A stretch of DNA of 64,000 bases from JABDMH01 sp965223165 (GTDB lineage Bacteria > Bacteroidota > Bacteroidia > Chitinophagales > Saprospiraceae). Every line of letters starts with the position of its first letter. The first letter of the stretch is position 1. Below, one piece after another: positions 51,752 through 60,186 of this stretch. The DNA lies in assembly GCA_965223165.1 (NCBI GenBank), contig CBDCVQ010000020.1, positions 1,302,001 to 1,366,000 of the forward strand, read 5' to 3'. A model generated the notes under the pieces. That model was not told the DNA's origin, did no database searches, and was given only the letters and a program-made list of their open reading frames with translations. Position numbers and translations under genes: made by a program.

Positions 51752-53029
51752 TCATATTATCATCCCCGCCCCCACCGTATTATTCGTCGCTTCGTCGACG
51801 AGAATCACTGATCCGGTGATCCGATTCTGCCGGTAAGCGTCTTGGAAGAGTGGTTTGGTCGTGCGGAGCACCACGCGGCCGATGTCGTTCATGCGGAGGG
51901 TGGTGTCTTCCAGATTGCGATGCAGGGTATTGATGTCTAATTTATACCGGATGTCTTTGACGATGCAGCGGGCGTCCTGGCTGGTATGGCGGATCGTATA
52001 TTTCCCCCGCATCTGCAGGGGCTTGCTGTGGTCAAACCAGCAGAGCATCACTTCTAAGTCCTGCGTGATATCCGGCTGATTGTTGACGCGTACGATCATG
52101 TCGCCGCGGCTGACGTCGATGTCGTCCTCGAGGAGGATCGTCACCGACATCGGCGGAAAAGCCTCTTGCAGCTCTCCGTCAAAGGAGTCGATCTTGGCTA
52201 TGCGTGAGGTAAAACCCGATGGCAACACCATGACCTCATCGCCTTTTTTGAAAATGCCTCCCGCCAAGCGGCCCGCGTACCCCCGATAATCGTGAAATTC
52301 ATCCTGGTAGGGTCGGATGACAAACTGCACCGGAAATCGGCAGTCGATAAAATTGTAGTCGCTCGCGATGTGCACATTTTCCAAATAATACATCAAGGTC
52401 GGGCCCTCGTACCAAGGGGTATTTTCACTGCGGTGCACCACGTTGTCTCCCAGCAGCGCCGAAATAGGAATAAAATGAAAGTCCTTGATATCCAGTTTAG
52501 CCGCAAATGATTCAAAATCATCGTGGATTTTCTCGTATACCTCCTCCTTATACTCCACCAGATCCATCTTGTTGATGCAGACCACCACATGAGGGATCTG
52601 CAGGAGGGAGGCAATGATCGCATGGCGCCGCGTCTGCTCTACGACACCATGCCTGGCATCGACCAGTAGCAGGGCGACATTGGCGGTGGAGGCGCCCGTC
52701 ACCATATTGCGGGTATACTGGATATGCCCCGGCGTATCCGCGATGATGAATTTACGCTTCGGCGTGGAAAAATAGCGGTAGGCCACATCGATGGTAATGC
52801 CCTGCTCCCGCTCAGCACGAAGACCGTCGGTCAGCAAGGCTAGGTTGACCCCTTCTTCGCCACGTCGCTCGCTCACGCGCTCGATCGCTTGATACTGATC
52901 CTGAAAAATGCTTTTACTATCGTACAGCAGTCTGCCGATCAATGTAGATTTTCCGTCGTCCACGGAGCCGGCCGTGGTGAATCGTAATAGCTCGGTGACC
53001 GGATGTTTGTATGTTGTTTGGTTGCTCAT
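51752..53029 (-). CDS. cysN: Sulfate adenylyltransferase subunit 1 (GTPase)
   Basis: 425 aa EF-Tu-like GTPase. Seen: G1 GSVDDGKST at 21-29, DTPGH at 98-102, NKMD at 153-156, then the beta-barrel domains. With CysD it makes APS from ATP and sulfate, driven by GTP. The first codons (MSNQTTYKHP) come from an A/C-rich octamer tract (CCAAACAA), so the start region is repeat-derived, but here it is in frame. The partner cysD is 3.3 kb upstream, separated by the DUF559 element. Confidence 0.95.
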   Translation of the reverse strand: MSNQTTYKHPVTELLRFTTAGSVDDGKSTLIGRLLYDSKSIFQDQYQAIERVSERRGEEGVNLALLTDGLRAEREQGITIDVAYRYFSTPKRKFIIADTPGHIQYTRNMVTGASTANVALLLVDARHGVVEQTRRHAIIASLLQIPHVVVCINKMDLVEYKEEVYEKIHDDFESFAAKLDIKDFHFIPISALLGDNVVHRSENTPWYEGPTLMYYLENVHIASDYNFIDCRFPVQFVIRPYQDEFHDYRGYAGRLAGGIFKKGDEVMVLPSGFTSRIAKIDSFDGELQEAFPPMSVTILLEDDIDVSRGDMIVRVNNQPDITQDLEVMLCWFDHSKPLQMRGKYTIRHTSQDARCIVKDIRYKLDINTLHRNLEDTTLRMNDIGRVVLRTTKPLFQDAYRQNRITGSVILVDEATNNTVGAGMII

Positions 53030-53068
53030 TGTTTGGTTGTTTGGCTTAGGGGTTGTTTGTCATCCCCC

Positions 53069-53122
53069 AGAACTGTTGCAAAATCATAGATTTTGACAGT
53101 TCTTGCCCCCTTCAAAGGGGGC
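53069..53122. repeat. Left subterminal hairpin and palindrome
   Basis: AGAACTGT pairs with ACAGTTCT around an inner CAAAATC/GATTTTG stem with loop ATA (53069-53103); then GCCCCCTTCAAAGGGGGC (53105-53122), followed by TTAATTTTT, so it could also serve as a terminator for plus-strand transcription. Confidence 0.75.
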
Positions 53123-53123
53123 C

Positions 53124-53501
53124 TTAATTTTTCCGTAGATGTTCAATCTCTGCGGTTAGCAATTCTGCGACCTCTCCCAAATTATTCAGCACTTCCCAAT
53201 CACTAAATCGCACTACTGAATAACCAAGAGATTGCAGCCTTTTCTCCCGTACGACGTCATTCTGCTTCACGTCTTCAAATTCATGCGTCTTCCCATCGAT
53301 CTCAATGACCAGTCTCAGCTCTTTACAGAAAAAATCAACAATATATTGATCGATGATTCTTTGTCTGAGAAATTGATATCCGCCAAACTGGCGTCCAGAA
53401 AGTAATTCGTACCATATCCTTCGCTCTGCTTTGGTCGGATTATTTCGAAGCTCTCGGGCCAATGGCCTCAATCGCTTGTTGTAGTGGTAATTGGATGGCA
53501 T
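53124..53501 (-). CDS. DUF559 endonuclease-like protein, copy 1
   Basis: 125 aa from the ATG at 53501 (MPSNYHYNKR); a longer frame exists but adds residues from the repeat junction. Seen: NNPTKAERRIWYELLSGRQF near 19-38, VDFFCKELRLVIEIDGKTHE near 55-74 with the Asp ... Glu-x-Asp/Lys layout of PD-(D/E)XK nuclease relatives, and GYSVVRFSDWEVLNN near 93-107. The C-terminus (LLTAEIEHLRKN) differs from the other copies, since this is the outermost unit. DUF559 relatives resemble Vsr-type nucleases; activity is unproven. Confidence 0.87.
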   Translation of the reverse strand: MPSNYHYNKRLRPLARELRNNPTKAERRIWYELLSGRQFGGYQFLRQRIIDQYIVDFFCKELRLVIEIDGKTHEFEDVKQNDVVREKRLQSLGYSVVRFSDWEVLNNLGEVAELLTAEIEHLRKN

Positions 53502-53623
53502 CACATCCTGCGGCAAACATCGATCGTCGCCAGACACCTCAGACTGTCATGGATTCTGCCAGCTCCTAGGACCCTCCATAGTGTGAATACAGCCCCCTCA
53601 ATGGGGCTCCGACCGGCTAGGAT

Positions 53624-54025
53624 TTATTCTTCAGCTTTCCAAACTCGGGCTGGGGTCTTCACCTGTGCTATCTTAGCAGACAGCATCTCTGCTACCTCTC
53701 CCAAATTATTCAGCACTTCCCAATCACTGAATCGAACTACTGAATAGCCAAGAGATTTGCAGCCTTTCCTATCGACGACGGCATTCTGCTTCACGTCTTC
53801 AAATTCATGCGTCTTCCCATCGATCTCAATGACCAGTCTCAGCTCTTTACAGAAAAAATCAACAATATATTGATCGATGATTCTTTGTCTGAGAAATTGA
53901 TATCCGCCAAACTGGCGTCCGGAAAGTAATTCGTACCACATTCTTCGCTCTGCCTTGGTCGGATTATTTCGAAGCTCTCTGGCCAATGGCCTCCATCGCT
54001 TGTTGTAGTGGTAATTGGATGGCAT
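53624..54025 (-). CDS. DUF559 endonuclease-like protein, copy 2
   Basis: 133 aa from the ATG at 54025, exactly 524 bp from copy 1's start. Nearly identical to copy 3 through residue 115, including the changed stretch NAVVDRKGCKSLGYSVVRFS where copies 1 and 6 read NDVVREKRLQSLGY. That shows copies 2 and 3 are the most recent duplicates. C-terminus QVKTPARVWKAEE. Nuclease-fold residues are preserved. Confidence 0.87.
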   Translation of the reverse strand: MPSNYHYNKRWRPLARELRNNPTKAERRMWYELLSGRQFGGYQFLRQRIIDQYIVDFFCKELRLVIEIDGKTHEFEDVKQNAVVDRKGCKSLGYSVVRFSDWEVLNNLGEVAEMLSAKIAQVKTPARVWKAEE

Positions 54026-54141
54026 CACATCCTGCGGCAAAGATCGATCGTCGCCAGACACCGTAGCACGATCATAGATTCTGTCAGCTCCTAGCACCCT
54101 CCATAGTGTGAATACAGCCCCCTTAGTGGGGCTCCGACCGG

Positions 54142-54549
54142 CTAGGATTTATTCTTCAGCTTTCCAAACTCGGGCTGGAGCTTCACCTGTGCTATCTTAG
54201 CAGACAGCATCTCTGCTACCTCTCCCAAATTATTCAGCACTTCCCAATCACTGAATCGAACTACTGAATAGCCAAGAGATTTGCAGCCTTTCCTATCGAC
54301 GACGGCATTCTGCTTCACGTCTTCAAATTCATGCGTCTTCCCATCGATCTCAATGACCAGTCTCAGCTCTTTACAGAAAAAATCAACAATATATTGATCG
54401 ATGATTCTTTGTCTGAGAAATTGATATCCGCCAAACTGGCGTCCGGAAAGTAATTCGTACCACATTCTTCGCTCTGCCTTGGTCGGATTATTTCGAAGCT
54501 CTCTGGCCAATGGCCTCCATCGCTTGTTGTAGTGGTAATTGGATGGCAT
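54142..54549 (-). CDS. DUF559 endonuclease-like protein, copy 3
   Basis: 135 aa from the ATG at 54549, 524 bp from copy 2. Identical to copy 2 over almost all its length, but a small indel near the end changes the last residues to LQPEFGKLKNKS. Catalytic-type residues are intact. Between copies is a short AGCCCC ... GGGGCT hairpin, present in every unit junction. Confidence 0.87.
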   Translation of the reverse strand: MPSNYHYNKRWRPLARELRNNPTKAERRMWYELLSGRQFGGYQFLRQRIIDQYIVDFFCKELRLVIEIDGKTHEFEDVKQNAVVDRKGCKSLGYSVVRFSDWEVLNNLGEVAEMLSAKIAQVKLQPEFGKLKNKS

Positions 54550-54665
54550 CACATCCTGCGGCAAAGATCGATCGTCGCCAGACACCGTAGCACGATCATA
54601 GATTCTGTCAGCTCCTAGCACCCTCCATAGTGTGAATACAGCCCCCTTAGTGGGGCTCCGACCGG

Positions 54666-55073
54666 CTAGGATTTATTCTTCAGCTTTCCAAACTCGGGCT
54701 GGAGCTTCATCTGTGCTATCCTAGCAGACAGCAATTCTGCGACCTCTCCCAAATTATTCAGCACTTCCCAATCACTGAATCGAACTACTGAATAGCCAAG
54801 AGATTGCAGCCTTTTCTCCCGTACGACGTCGTTCTGCCTCACGTCTTCAAATTCATGCGTCTTCCCATCGATCTCAATGACCAGTCTCAGCTCTTTACAG
54901 AAAAAATCAACAATATATTGATCGATGATTCTTTGCCTGAGAAATTGATATCCGCCAAACTGTCATCCGGAAAGTAATTCGTACCACATTCTTCGCTCTG
55001 CCTTGGTCGGATTATTTCGAAGCTCCCTGGCCAATGGCCTCAATCGCTTGTTGTAGTGGTAATTGGATGGCAT
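54666..55073 (-). pseudogene. DUF559 copy 4, nonsense mutation
   Basis: The unit is full length, but the codon for Arg in LLSGRQF reads TGA (54963-54965), where other copies have CGC. It is flanked by otherwise normal sequence, so the change is a point-level event. The downstream part (IDQYIVDFFCKELRL onward) remains open but without a good start. Confidence 0.85.
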
Positions 55074-55188
55074 CACATCCTGTGGCAAAGATCGATCGTC
55101 GCCAGACACCTCAGACTGTCATGGATTCTGCCAGCTCCTAGGACCCTCCATAGTGTGAATACAGCCCCCTCAATGGGGCTCCGACCGG

Positions 55189-55593
55189 CTAGGATTTGTT
55201 CTTCAGCTTTCCAAACTCGGGCTGGGGCTCATCTGTGCTATCTTAGCAGACAGCATCTCTGCTACCTCTCCCAAATTATTTAGCACTTCCCAATCACTGA
55301 ATCGCACTACTGAATAACCAAGAGATTGCAGCCTTTCCTATCGACGACGTCATTCTGCTTCACGTCTTCAAATTCATGCGTCTTCCCATCGATCTCATGA
55401 CCAGTCTCAGCTCTTTACAGAAAAAATCAACAATATATTGATCGATGATTCTTTGCCTGAGAAATTGATATCCGCCAAACTGGCGTCCAGAAAGTAATTC
55501 GTACCATATCCTTCGCTCTGCTTTGGTCGGATTATTTCGAAGCTCTCGGGCCAATGGCCTCAATCGCTTGTTGTAGTGGTAATTGGACGGCAT
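55189..55593 (-). pseudogene. DUF559 copy 5, frameshift
   Basis: One base is missing in the codons for LVIEIDGK (plus strand ATCTCATGACC instead of ATCTCAATGACC, near 55396), so the frame shifts after ELRLV. A further small deletion lies near 55337. Total unit length is 520 instead of 524 bp. The nuclease core is destroyed. Confidence 0.85.
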
Positions 55594-55715
55594 CACATCC
55601 TGCGGCAAAGATCGATCGTCGCCAGACACCTCAGACTGTCATGGATTCTGCCAGCTCCTAGGACCCTCCATAGTGTGAATACAGCCCCCTTAGTGGGGCT
55701 CCGACCGGCTAGGAT

Positions 55716-56117
55716 TTATTCTTCAGCTTTCCAAACTCGGGCTGGGGTCTTCACCTGTGCTATCTTAGTAGACAGCATCTCTGCTACCTCTCCCAAATTA
55801 TTCAGCACTTCCCAATCACTGAATCGCACTACTGAATAACCAAGAGATTGCAGCCTTTTCTCCCGTACGACGTCGTTCTGCCTCACGTCATCAAAATCAT
55901 GCGTCTTCCCATCGATCTCAATGACCAGTCTCAGCTCTTTACAGAAAAAATCAACAATATATTGATCGATGATTCTTTGCCTGAGAAATTGATATCCGCC
56001 AAACTGGCGTCCGGAAAGTAATTCGTACCACATTCTTCGCTCTGCCTTGGTCGGATTATTTCGAAGCTCTCTGGCCAATGGCCTCAATCGCTTGTTGTAG
56101 TGGTAATTGGACGGCAT
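55716..56117 (-). CDS. DUF559 endonuclease-like protein, copy 6
   Basis: 133 aa from the ATG at 56117; a longer frame to 56231 runs through the right-end palindrome and is unlikely to be used. Seen: the same DUF559 core with VIEIDGKTHDFDDVRQNDVV near 65-84. It is the first unit read in the transcription direction, next to cysD. Probably closest to the founding copy, as it keeps NDVVREKRLQSLGY like copy 1. Confidence 0.87.
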   Translation of the reverse strand: MPSNYHYNKRLRPLARELRNNPTKAERRMWYELLSGRQFGGYQFLRQRIIDQYIVDFFCKELRLVIEIDGKTHDFDDVRQNDVVREKRLQSLGYSVVRFSDWEVLNNLGEVAEMLSTKIAQVKTPARVWKAEE

Positions 56118-56208
56118 CACATCCTGCGGCAAAGATCGATCGTCACCCAGCACCGTAGCACGATCATGGATTCTGTCAGCTCCTAGCACCCTCCATAGCG
56201 TGAATACA

Positions 56209-56309
56209 GCCCCCTTTGAAGGGGGCAACAACGATCGAAATCTTTGATTTCGCCCTCGTTGTGGGGGATGACCACCCTAAACCTCTAAACCGCAAACTCC
56301 TAAACCTCA
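56209..56309. repeat. Right subterminal palindrome and hairpin, then A/C-rich tail
   Basis: GCCCCCTTTGAAGGGGGC (56209-56226), then CAACGA/TCGTTG enclosing CGAAATC-TTT-GATTTCG (56229-56261), then TGGGGGATGAC. Beyond it, CCTAAACCTCTAAACC-type simple sequence precedes the cysD stop. Confidence 0.75.
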
Positions 56310-57212
56310 TTAAAAATATCCCTCCTTTTTCCGGTCCTCCATCGCCGACTCGCTGCGCTTATCATCCGTGCGGCCGCCCCGCTCCGTGAGGCGAGTGGTG
56401 GCAACCTCCTCAATAATGTCTTCGACCGTGGTGGCATTGGACGCCCAGACACCGGTACAGGTCATATCACCGATGGTGCGGCATCGCACCATGGCCTCGA
56501 ATACTTCCTCGTCGGGTCGCTTGGTGATGTAGTCGCAATCTGCCAGTAGGGTGCCTTCTCGCTCAAAGACCGCACGCTTGTGCGCGAAATACAAACTGGG
56601 CAAGGGTACTTCTTCCTCGGCCAAATATTGCCAGACATCCAGCTCGGTCCAGTTGGAAATGGGAAAGACCCGAAAATGTTCGCCCATGTGTTTTCGGCCA
56701 TTGAATAAATTCCACAGCTCCGGGCGTTGGTTTTTTGGATCCCACTGACCAAATTCGTCGCGGTGGGAGAAAAACCGCTCTTTGGCGCGTGCTTTTTCTT
56801 CGTCCCGCCGCCCGCCGCCCATGGCGGCATCGTACTGACCCTTCTCCAGCTCGTCCAGCAGGGTAAATGTCTGCAACAGATTGCGACTGGCGTTGTATCC
56901 CTTTTCTTCGGTCACCAGCCCTTTGTCGATCGCGTCCTGCACCAACCCCACCTTCAACTTCAGATGGTACTGCGCCACCAGTTGGTCGCGAAACTGTAAT
57001 GTCTCGGGAAAATTGTGGCCCGTATCAATATGCAAGAGCGGAAAGGGTACTCGTGCCGGGTAAAAGGCCTTGACAGCCAAATAGGTCATCAGAATCGAAT
57101 CTTTACCTCCCGAAAACATAATGACCGGATTCTCAAATTGCGATGCCACCTCTCGTAGTACAAATATGGACTCCGATTCCAGCTCGCGTATATGGCTCAT
57201 TTGGTAATTCAT
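56310..57212 (-). CDS. cysD: Sulfate adenylyltransferase subunit 2
   Basis: 300 aa, normal length. Seen: PP-loop SGGKDS at 34-39, LLHIDTGHNFPETLQFRD near 79-96, and PISNWTELDVWQYLAEEEVP near 199-218. It forms APS together with CysN. It overlaps the cysC gene by 4 bp (ATGA), so cysC-cysD are coupled, whereas cysN has been displaced by the DUF559 element. Confidence 0.96.
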   Translation of the reverse strand: MNYQMSHIRELESESIFVLREVASQFENPVIMFSGGKDSILMTYLAVKAFYPARVPFPLLHIDTGHNFPETLQFRDQLVAQYHLKLKVGLVQDAIDKGLVTEEKGYNASRNLLQTFTLLDELEKGQYDAAMGGGRRDEEKARAKERFFSHRDEFGQWDPKNQRPELWNLFNGRKHMGEHFRVFPISNWTELDVWQYLAEEEVPLPSLYFAHKRAVFEREGTLLADCDYITKRPDEEVFEAMVRCRTIGDMTCTGVWASNATTVEDIIEEVATTRLTERGGRTDDKRSESAMEDRKKEGYF

Positions 57213-57877
57213 GGCTTCAGCCGCTGCTTTTCTTCGTTTATGTTCGTGTTCTTATTTTGGGTGCTTACTTCTTGTAGGGCAAAGGCCAGGAGCTCTTCGA
57301 CCGATGCGGACACTTCCTTGCCTGCGGTCTGAATCGACAGCGAGGGCTCCGTCGGTGGTTCATAGGGACTATCGATCCCCGTAAATCCTTTGATTTCGCC
57401 GGCCCTGGCTTTGGCATAGAGCCCCTTGACATCTCGGCGCTCACACAGCTCCAGCGGGGTGTCAATAAATATTTCCAAGAAATCCGCCGCCCCAATAATA
57501 TTCTTGGCCATCCGCCGAATTTCTCTGGTAGGTGAAATAAAGGAGCAAATCGTGACAACGCCCGAGTGACAATAGAGTTTGGCGATCTCCGCAATCCGTC
57601 GAATATTCTCTTGACGATCTTCCAGCGAAAAACCTAGGTTATTATTTATCCCGGCCCGAATATTGTCGCCATCTAATATTTGCGCAAAATATCCAGCCTT
57701 AAACAGGGCCCGCTCCAATCCCACCGCAATAGTACTTTTGCCCGACCCACTAAGTCCGGTCAACCAAAAGACTCTGCTCCGCTGCCCAAGAAAGTGCTCT
57801 CGCTCGGTACGGGAAAGCAGTTGATCCCCGATGGGATAAATATGCTTGGTACGCTGCTCCATCAACCTGTCGCCCAT
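57209..57877 (-). CDS. cysC: Adenylylsulfate kinase
   Basis: 222 aa. Seen: P-loop GLSGSGKST at 41-49, LDGDNIRAGINNNLGFSLED near 68-87, and FIDTPLELCERRDVKGLYAK near 136-155. It phosphorylates APS to PAPS, the donor for the two sulfotransferases in the operon. No PAPS reductase is in the window, so this module appears to serve sulfation rather than cysteine synthesis. Seven bases from the upstream DUF2061 gene. Confidence 0.95.
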   Translation of the reverse strand: MGDRLMEQRTKHIYPIGDQLLSRTEREHFLGQRSRVFWLTGLSGSGKSTIAVGLERALFKAGYFAQILDGDNIRAGINNNLGFSLEDRQENIRRIAEIAKLYCHSGVVTICSFISPTREIRRMAKNIIGAADFLEIFIDTPLELCERRDVKGLYAKARAGEIKGFTGIDSPYEPPTEPSLSIQTAGKEVSASVEELLAFALQEVSTQNKNTNINEEKQRLKP

Positions 57878-57884
57878 CTCGTAG

Positions 57885-58133
57885 CTAGCGTGATCCCATC
57901 CGCATCAGCCGGCGGATGGCCCCACGAGGTACCATTTGCCACGCGCGCTCATGCAAATAATAAATCAGCAGTTTGCCGACAAATTCCGTCCCTCCGATGG
58001 CCAGCGCATCGCCGATTTCACCGGTGATAAAATAGGCGATCACAATGGTGGTCGTGGTGGCCAAAATTCGCCAGGTAAAGCCCTTGAGGATACTTCTCCA
58101 GTGCGACTCTTTTTGTTCTTGGTTATCGGTCAT
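57885..58133 (-). CDS. DUF2061 small membrane protein
   Basis: 82 aa. Seen: ILKGFTWRILATTTTIVIAY followed by FITGEIGDALAIGGTEFVGK, the DUF2061 pattern with a membrane segment near 20-37 and a second weaker one. Genes of this family often lie beside sulfate-activation genes in Bacteroidota and others, so a role linked to sulfate use is plausible but unproven. It is 2 bp from the ugd gene's stop. Confidence 0.9.
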   Translation of the reverse strand: MTDNQEQKESHWRSILKGFTWRILATTTTIVIAYFITGEIGDALAIGGTEFVGKLLIYYLHERAWQMVPRGAIRRLMRMGSR

Positions 58134-58135
58134 GC

Positions 58136-59455
58136 TCAGCCGTTGCAGACGGTACGCCGTCCAATACTTTGATAATAAAACCCTTGATCTTCCATCTGGG
58201 GGAGATCATACACATTGCGGCCGTCGAATATGACGGGCCTTGCCATCAAGCTTTTTACTTTATCAAAATCCGGGGTGCGAAATACGCTCCATTCGGTCAG
58301 GATGGTCAGCGCATCTGCATCACGCACCGCCTCATACTGATTTTCGCAGTAGGTGATCCGGTCGCCAAAATGACGGCGAAGGTTGTCCATCGCTTCCGGG
58401 TCAAAGGCTCGAATCTCCACCCGTCGATCCAGCAATTCTTCAATAATATTGAGGGAAGGTGCTTCTCGTATGTCGTCGGTGTTGGGCTTAAATGCTACTC
58501 CCCAGACGGCAATCTTGCGACCGGCTAAGGAATCATCGAAGTAAGCTTCTAACTTATCCACCAACAAGCGCTTCTGCCGTTTGTTGACCCGCATCACCGA
58601 TTGCAGTAGCTGAAACGGATAATCAGCATCCGTGGCAATCTTGTCCAGTGCCTTCACATCCTTGGGAAAACAACTCCCGCCGTAGCCGATGCCCGGAAAC
58701 AGAAAGCGCTTGCCAATGCGATGATCCGCGCCTATACCCCTTCTGACAAAGTCCACGTCGGCACCGACGCGTTCGCAGAGGTTGGCCACCTCATTCATAA
58801 AGGTGATGCGGGTCGCCAGGTAGGCATTGGCCGCATATTTGGTCATCTCCGCTGATCGTCGATCCATAAACAGGATGGGGTTGCCCTGGCGGACAAAAGG
58901 GGCATAGAGCTGTCGCATCTTTTGCTGCGCCCGCTGACTGTCCGTGCCTACGATCACCCGATCCGGTTTGAGGAAATCGCTAATCGCTGCCCCCTCACGG
59001 AGAAATTCGGGATTTGAAACCACGTCAAACCGATGCGGCTCCAGGGTCTGCCCCAAGATCTCCGCTACCTGCTCGCCGGTGCCCACTGGCACCGTACTCT
59101 TGTGGACGATGACCTTGTAGTCCTTGATCAACGTCGCCAATTGGCCGGCCACGCCTAGGATGTAAGACAGATCGGCCGAACCATCCTCTCCGGGTGGCGT
59201 GGGCAAGGCTAAAAAGACGATCTCCGCCGATGGCACTGCGGCGGCCAGATCCGTAGTAAATTGGAGACGCTGTTGCTTGGTATTTCGCTCAAAAAGGGGT
59301 TGCAGCCCAGGCTCGTAGATGGGGATTTCCCCCGCCCGCAAGCGCTGCACCTTGTCCGCATCCACATCTACGCAAATGACATGATTGCCCGTCTCCGCAA
59401 AGCAGGTACCGGTCACCAGACCCACGTATCCCGTGCCTATGACAGCAATGTTCAT
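58136..59455 (-). CDS. ugd: UDP-glucose 6-dehydrogenase
   Basis: 439 aa. Seen: NAD site IGTGYVG at 6-12, HKSTVPVGTGEQVAEIL near 118-134, NPEFLREGAAISDFLKPDRV near 148-167, and the catalytic Cys262 in GIGYGGSCFPKDV. It oxidises UDP-glucose to UDP-glucuronate, which the epimerase at 50229 can turn into UDP-galacturonate. The 150 bases upstream to the antiterminator gene are non-coding and could carry a promoter, none of which I can place. Confidence 0.95.
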   Translation of the reverse strand: MNIAVIGTGYVGLVTGTCFAETGNHVICVDVDADKVQRLRAGEIPIYEPGLQPLFERNTKQQRLQFTTDLAAAVPSAEIVFLALPTPPGEDGSADLSYILGVAGQLATLIKDYKVIVHKSTVPVGTGEQVAEILGQTLEPHRFDVVSNPEFLREGAAISDFLKPDRVIVGTDSQRAQQKMRQLYAPFVRQGNPILFMDRRSAEMTKYAANAYLATRITFMNEVANLCERVGADVDFVRRGIGADHRIGKRFLFPGIGYGGSCFPKDVKALDKIATDADYPFQLLQSVMRVNKRQKRLLVDKLEAYFDDSLAGRKIAVWGVAFKPNTDDIREAPSLNIIEELLDRRVEIRAFDPEAMDNLRRHFGDRITYCENQYEAVRDADALTILTEWSVFRTPDFDKVKSLMARPVIFDGRNVYDLPQMEDQGFYYQSIGRRTVCNG

Positions 59456-59607
59456 TTGTGGCTACGCCGGCTTTTTAGATGTAGAGTGCTTTTTGATCCG
59501 CCTTGCAGTAGTCTCATCGTCTGTGCCGCGGTTGGAGTTTAAGCACGGCTTCGCCCTTGATGTGTCGCAGGACACTACCTCCTAAATGGATAGACAGCAA
59601 TCGCTGA

Positions 59608-60186
59608 CTACCAGTATTTCTTCACCATCACCTCTTCTTCTTCCTCCACTCTCGGGCCGATGGCACGCAGCAGACTCGGGTCCAGCTCCATGTGCAAACC
59701 AAATCCGATGTGCTCCAGCTGGACGACAAAGTTCTTTCCTCGATCTTCCACCAATTTGCCGTGAATGCCGGTCAGGCCACCACCAATGATCTCCACCGGT
59801 TGGCCCTTGACAAACTCGGTCGGCAAGGCCTCTACCTCCATCTGCTCCTGGCAAATACGCTTGAGCAGGTCGATTTCGGCGTCTGGGATCGAGACCAGAT
59901 TTTGGGAAAACTTGACAAATTTTATCACGTTGGCAGTCTCCAAGACCCGCACATATTGTGGCTTGGTGATCTTGGTAAAAACATAGCAGTTGATGAGCGG
60001 CTTCTCGACGACGCGGCGCTTGCGCACATATTGGCGTACCACCCGGCTGAGTGGTACATACGCCTCAATGCCACGCCCCTGCAGGCGTCTCACCACTTCC
60101 TTTTCCGCTTTGAAGCGGGTATAGACCGCAAACCATTTGGGCTGCTGATCGGAAAGGTGATTTTCTACTATGGTTTTGCTTGTCAT
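59608..60186 (-). CDS. UpxY/NusG-family transcription antiterminator
   Basis: 192 aa. Seen: NGN domain WFAVYTRFKAEKEVVRRLQG near 18-37 and KPLINCYVFTKITKPQYVRV near 62-81, then a KOW motif GQPVEIIGGGLTGIHGKLVE near 128-147. In Bacteroides, UpxY proteins act at the leader of their own capsule operon to prevent premature termination. Here it is the fourth polysaccharide-related gene rather than the first. Its ATG directly follows the dehydrogenase stop. Confidence 0.9.
   Translation of the reverse strand: MTSKTIVENHLSDQQPKWFAVYTRFKAEKEVVRRLQGRGIEAYVPLSRVVRQYVRKRRVVEKPLINCYVFTKITKPQYVRVLETANVIKFVKFSQNLVSIPDAEIDLLKRICQEQMEVEALPTEFVKGQPVEIIGGGLTGIHGKLVEDRGKNFVVQLEHIGFGLHMELDPSLLRAIGPRVEEEEEVMVKKYW

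Larger units (their letters stand above)
53059..56272. mobile_element. Element with terminal inverted repeats carrying six DUF559 units
   Basis: The ends are GTCATCCCCCA (53059-53069) and its exact reverse complement TGGGGGATGAC (56262-56272). Just inside each end is a long hairpin with a shared core (CAAAATC-ATA-GATTTTG left; CGAAATC-TTT-GATTTCG right), then an 18-base palindrome, GCCCCCTTCAAAGGGGGC at 53105-53122 and GCCCCCTTTGAAGGGGGC at 56209-56226. Between them lie six tandem units of 524 bp (one is 520). No transposase is present. It lies between cysD and cysN. Confidence 0.7.
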
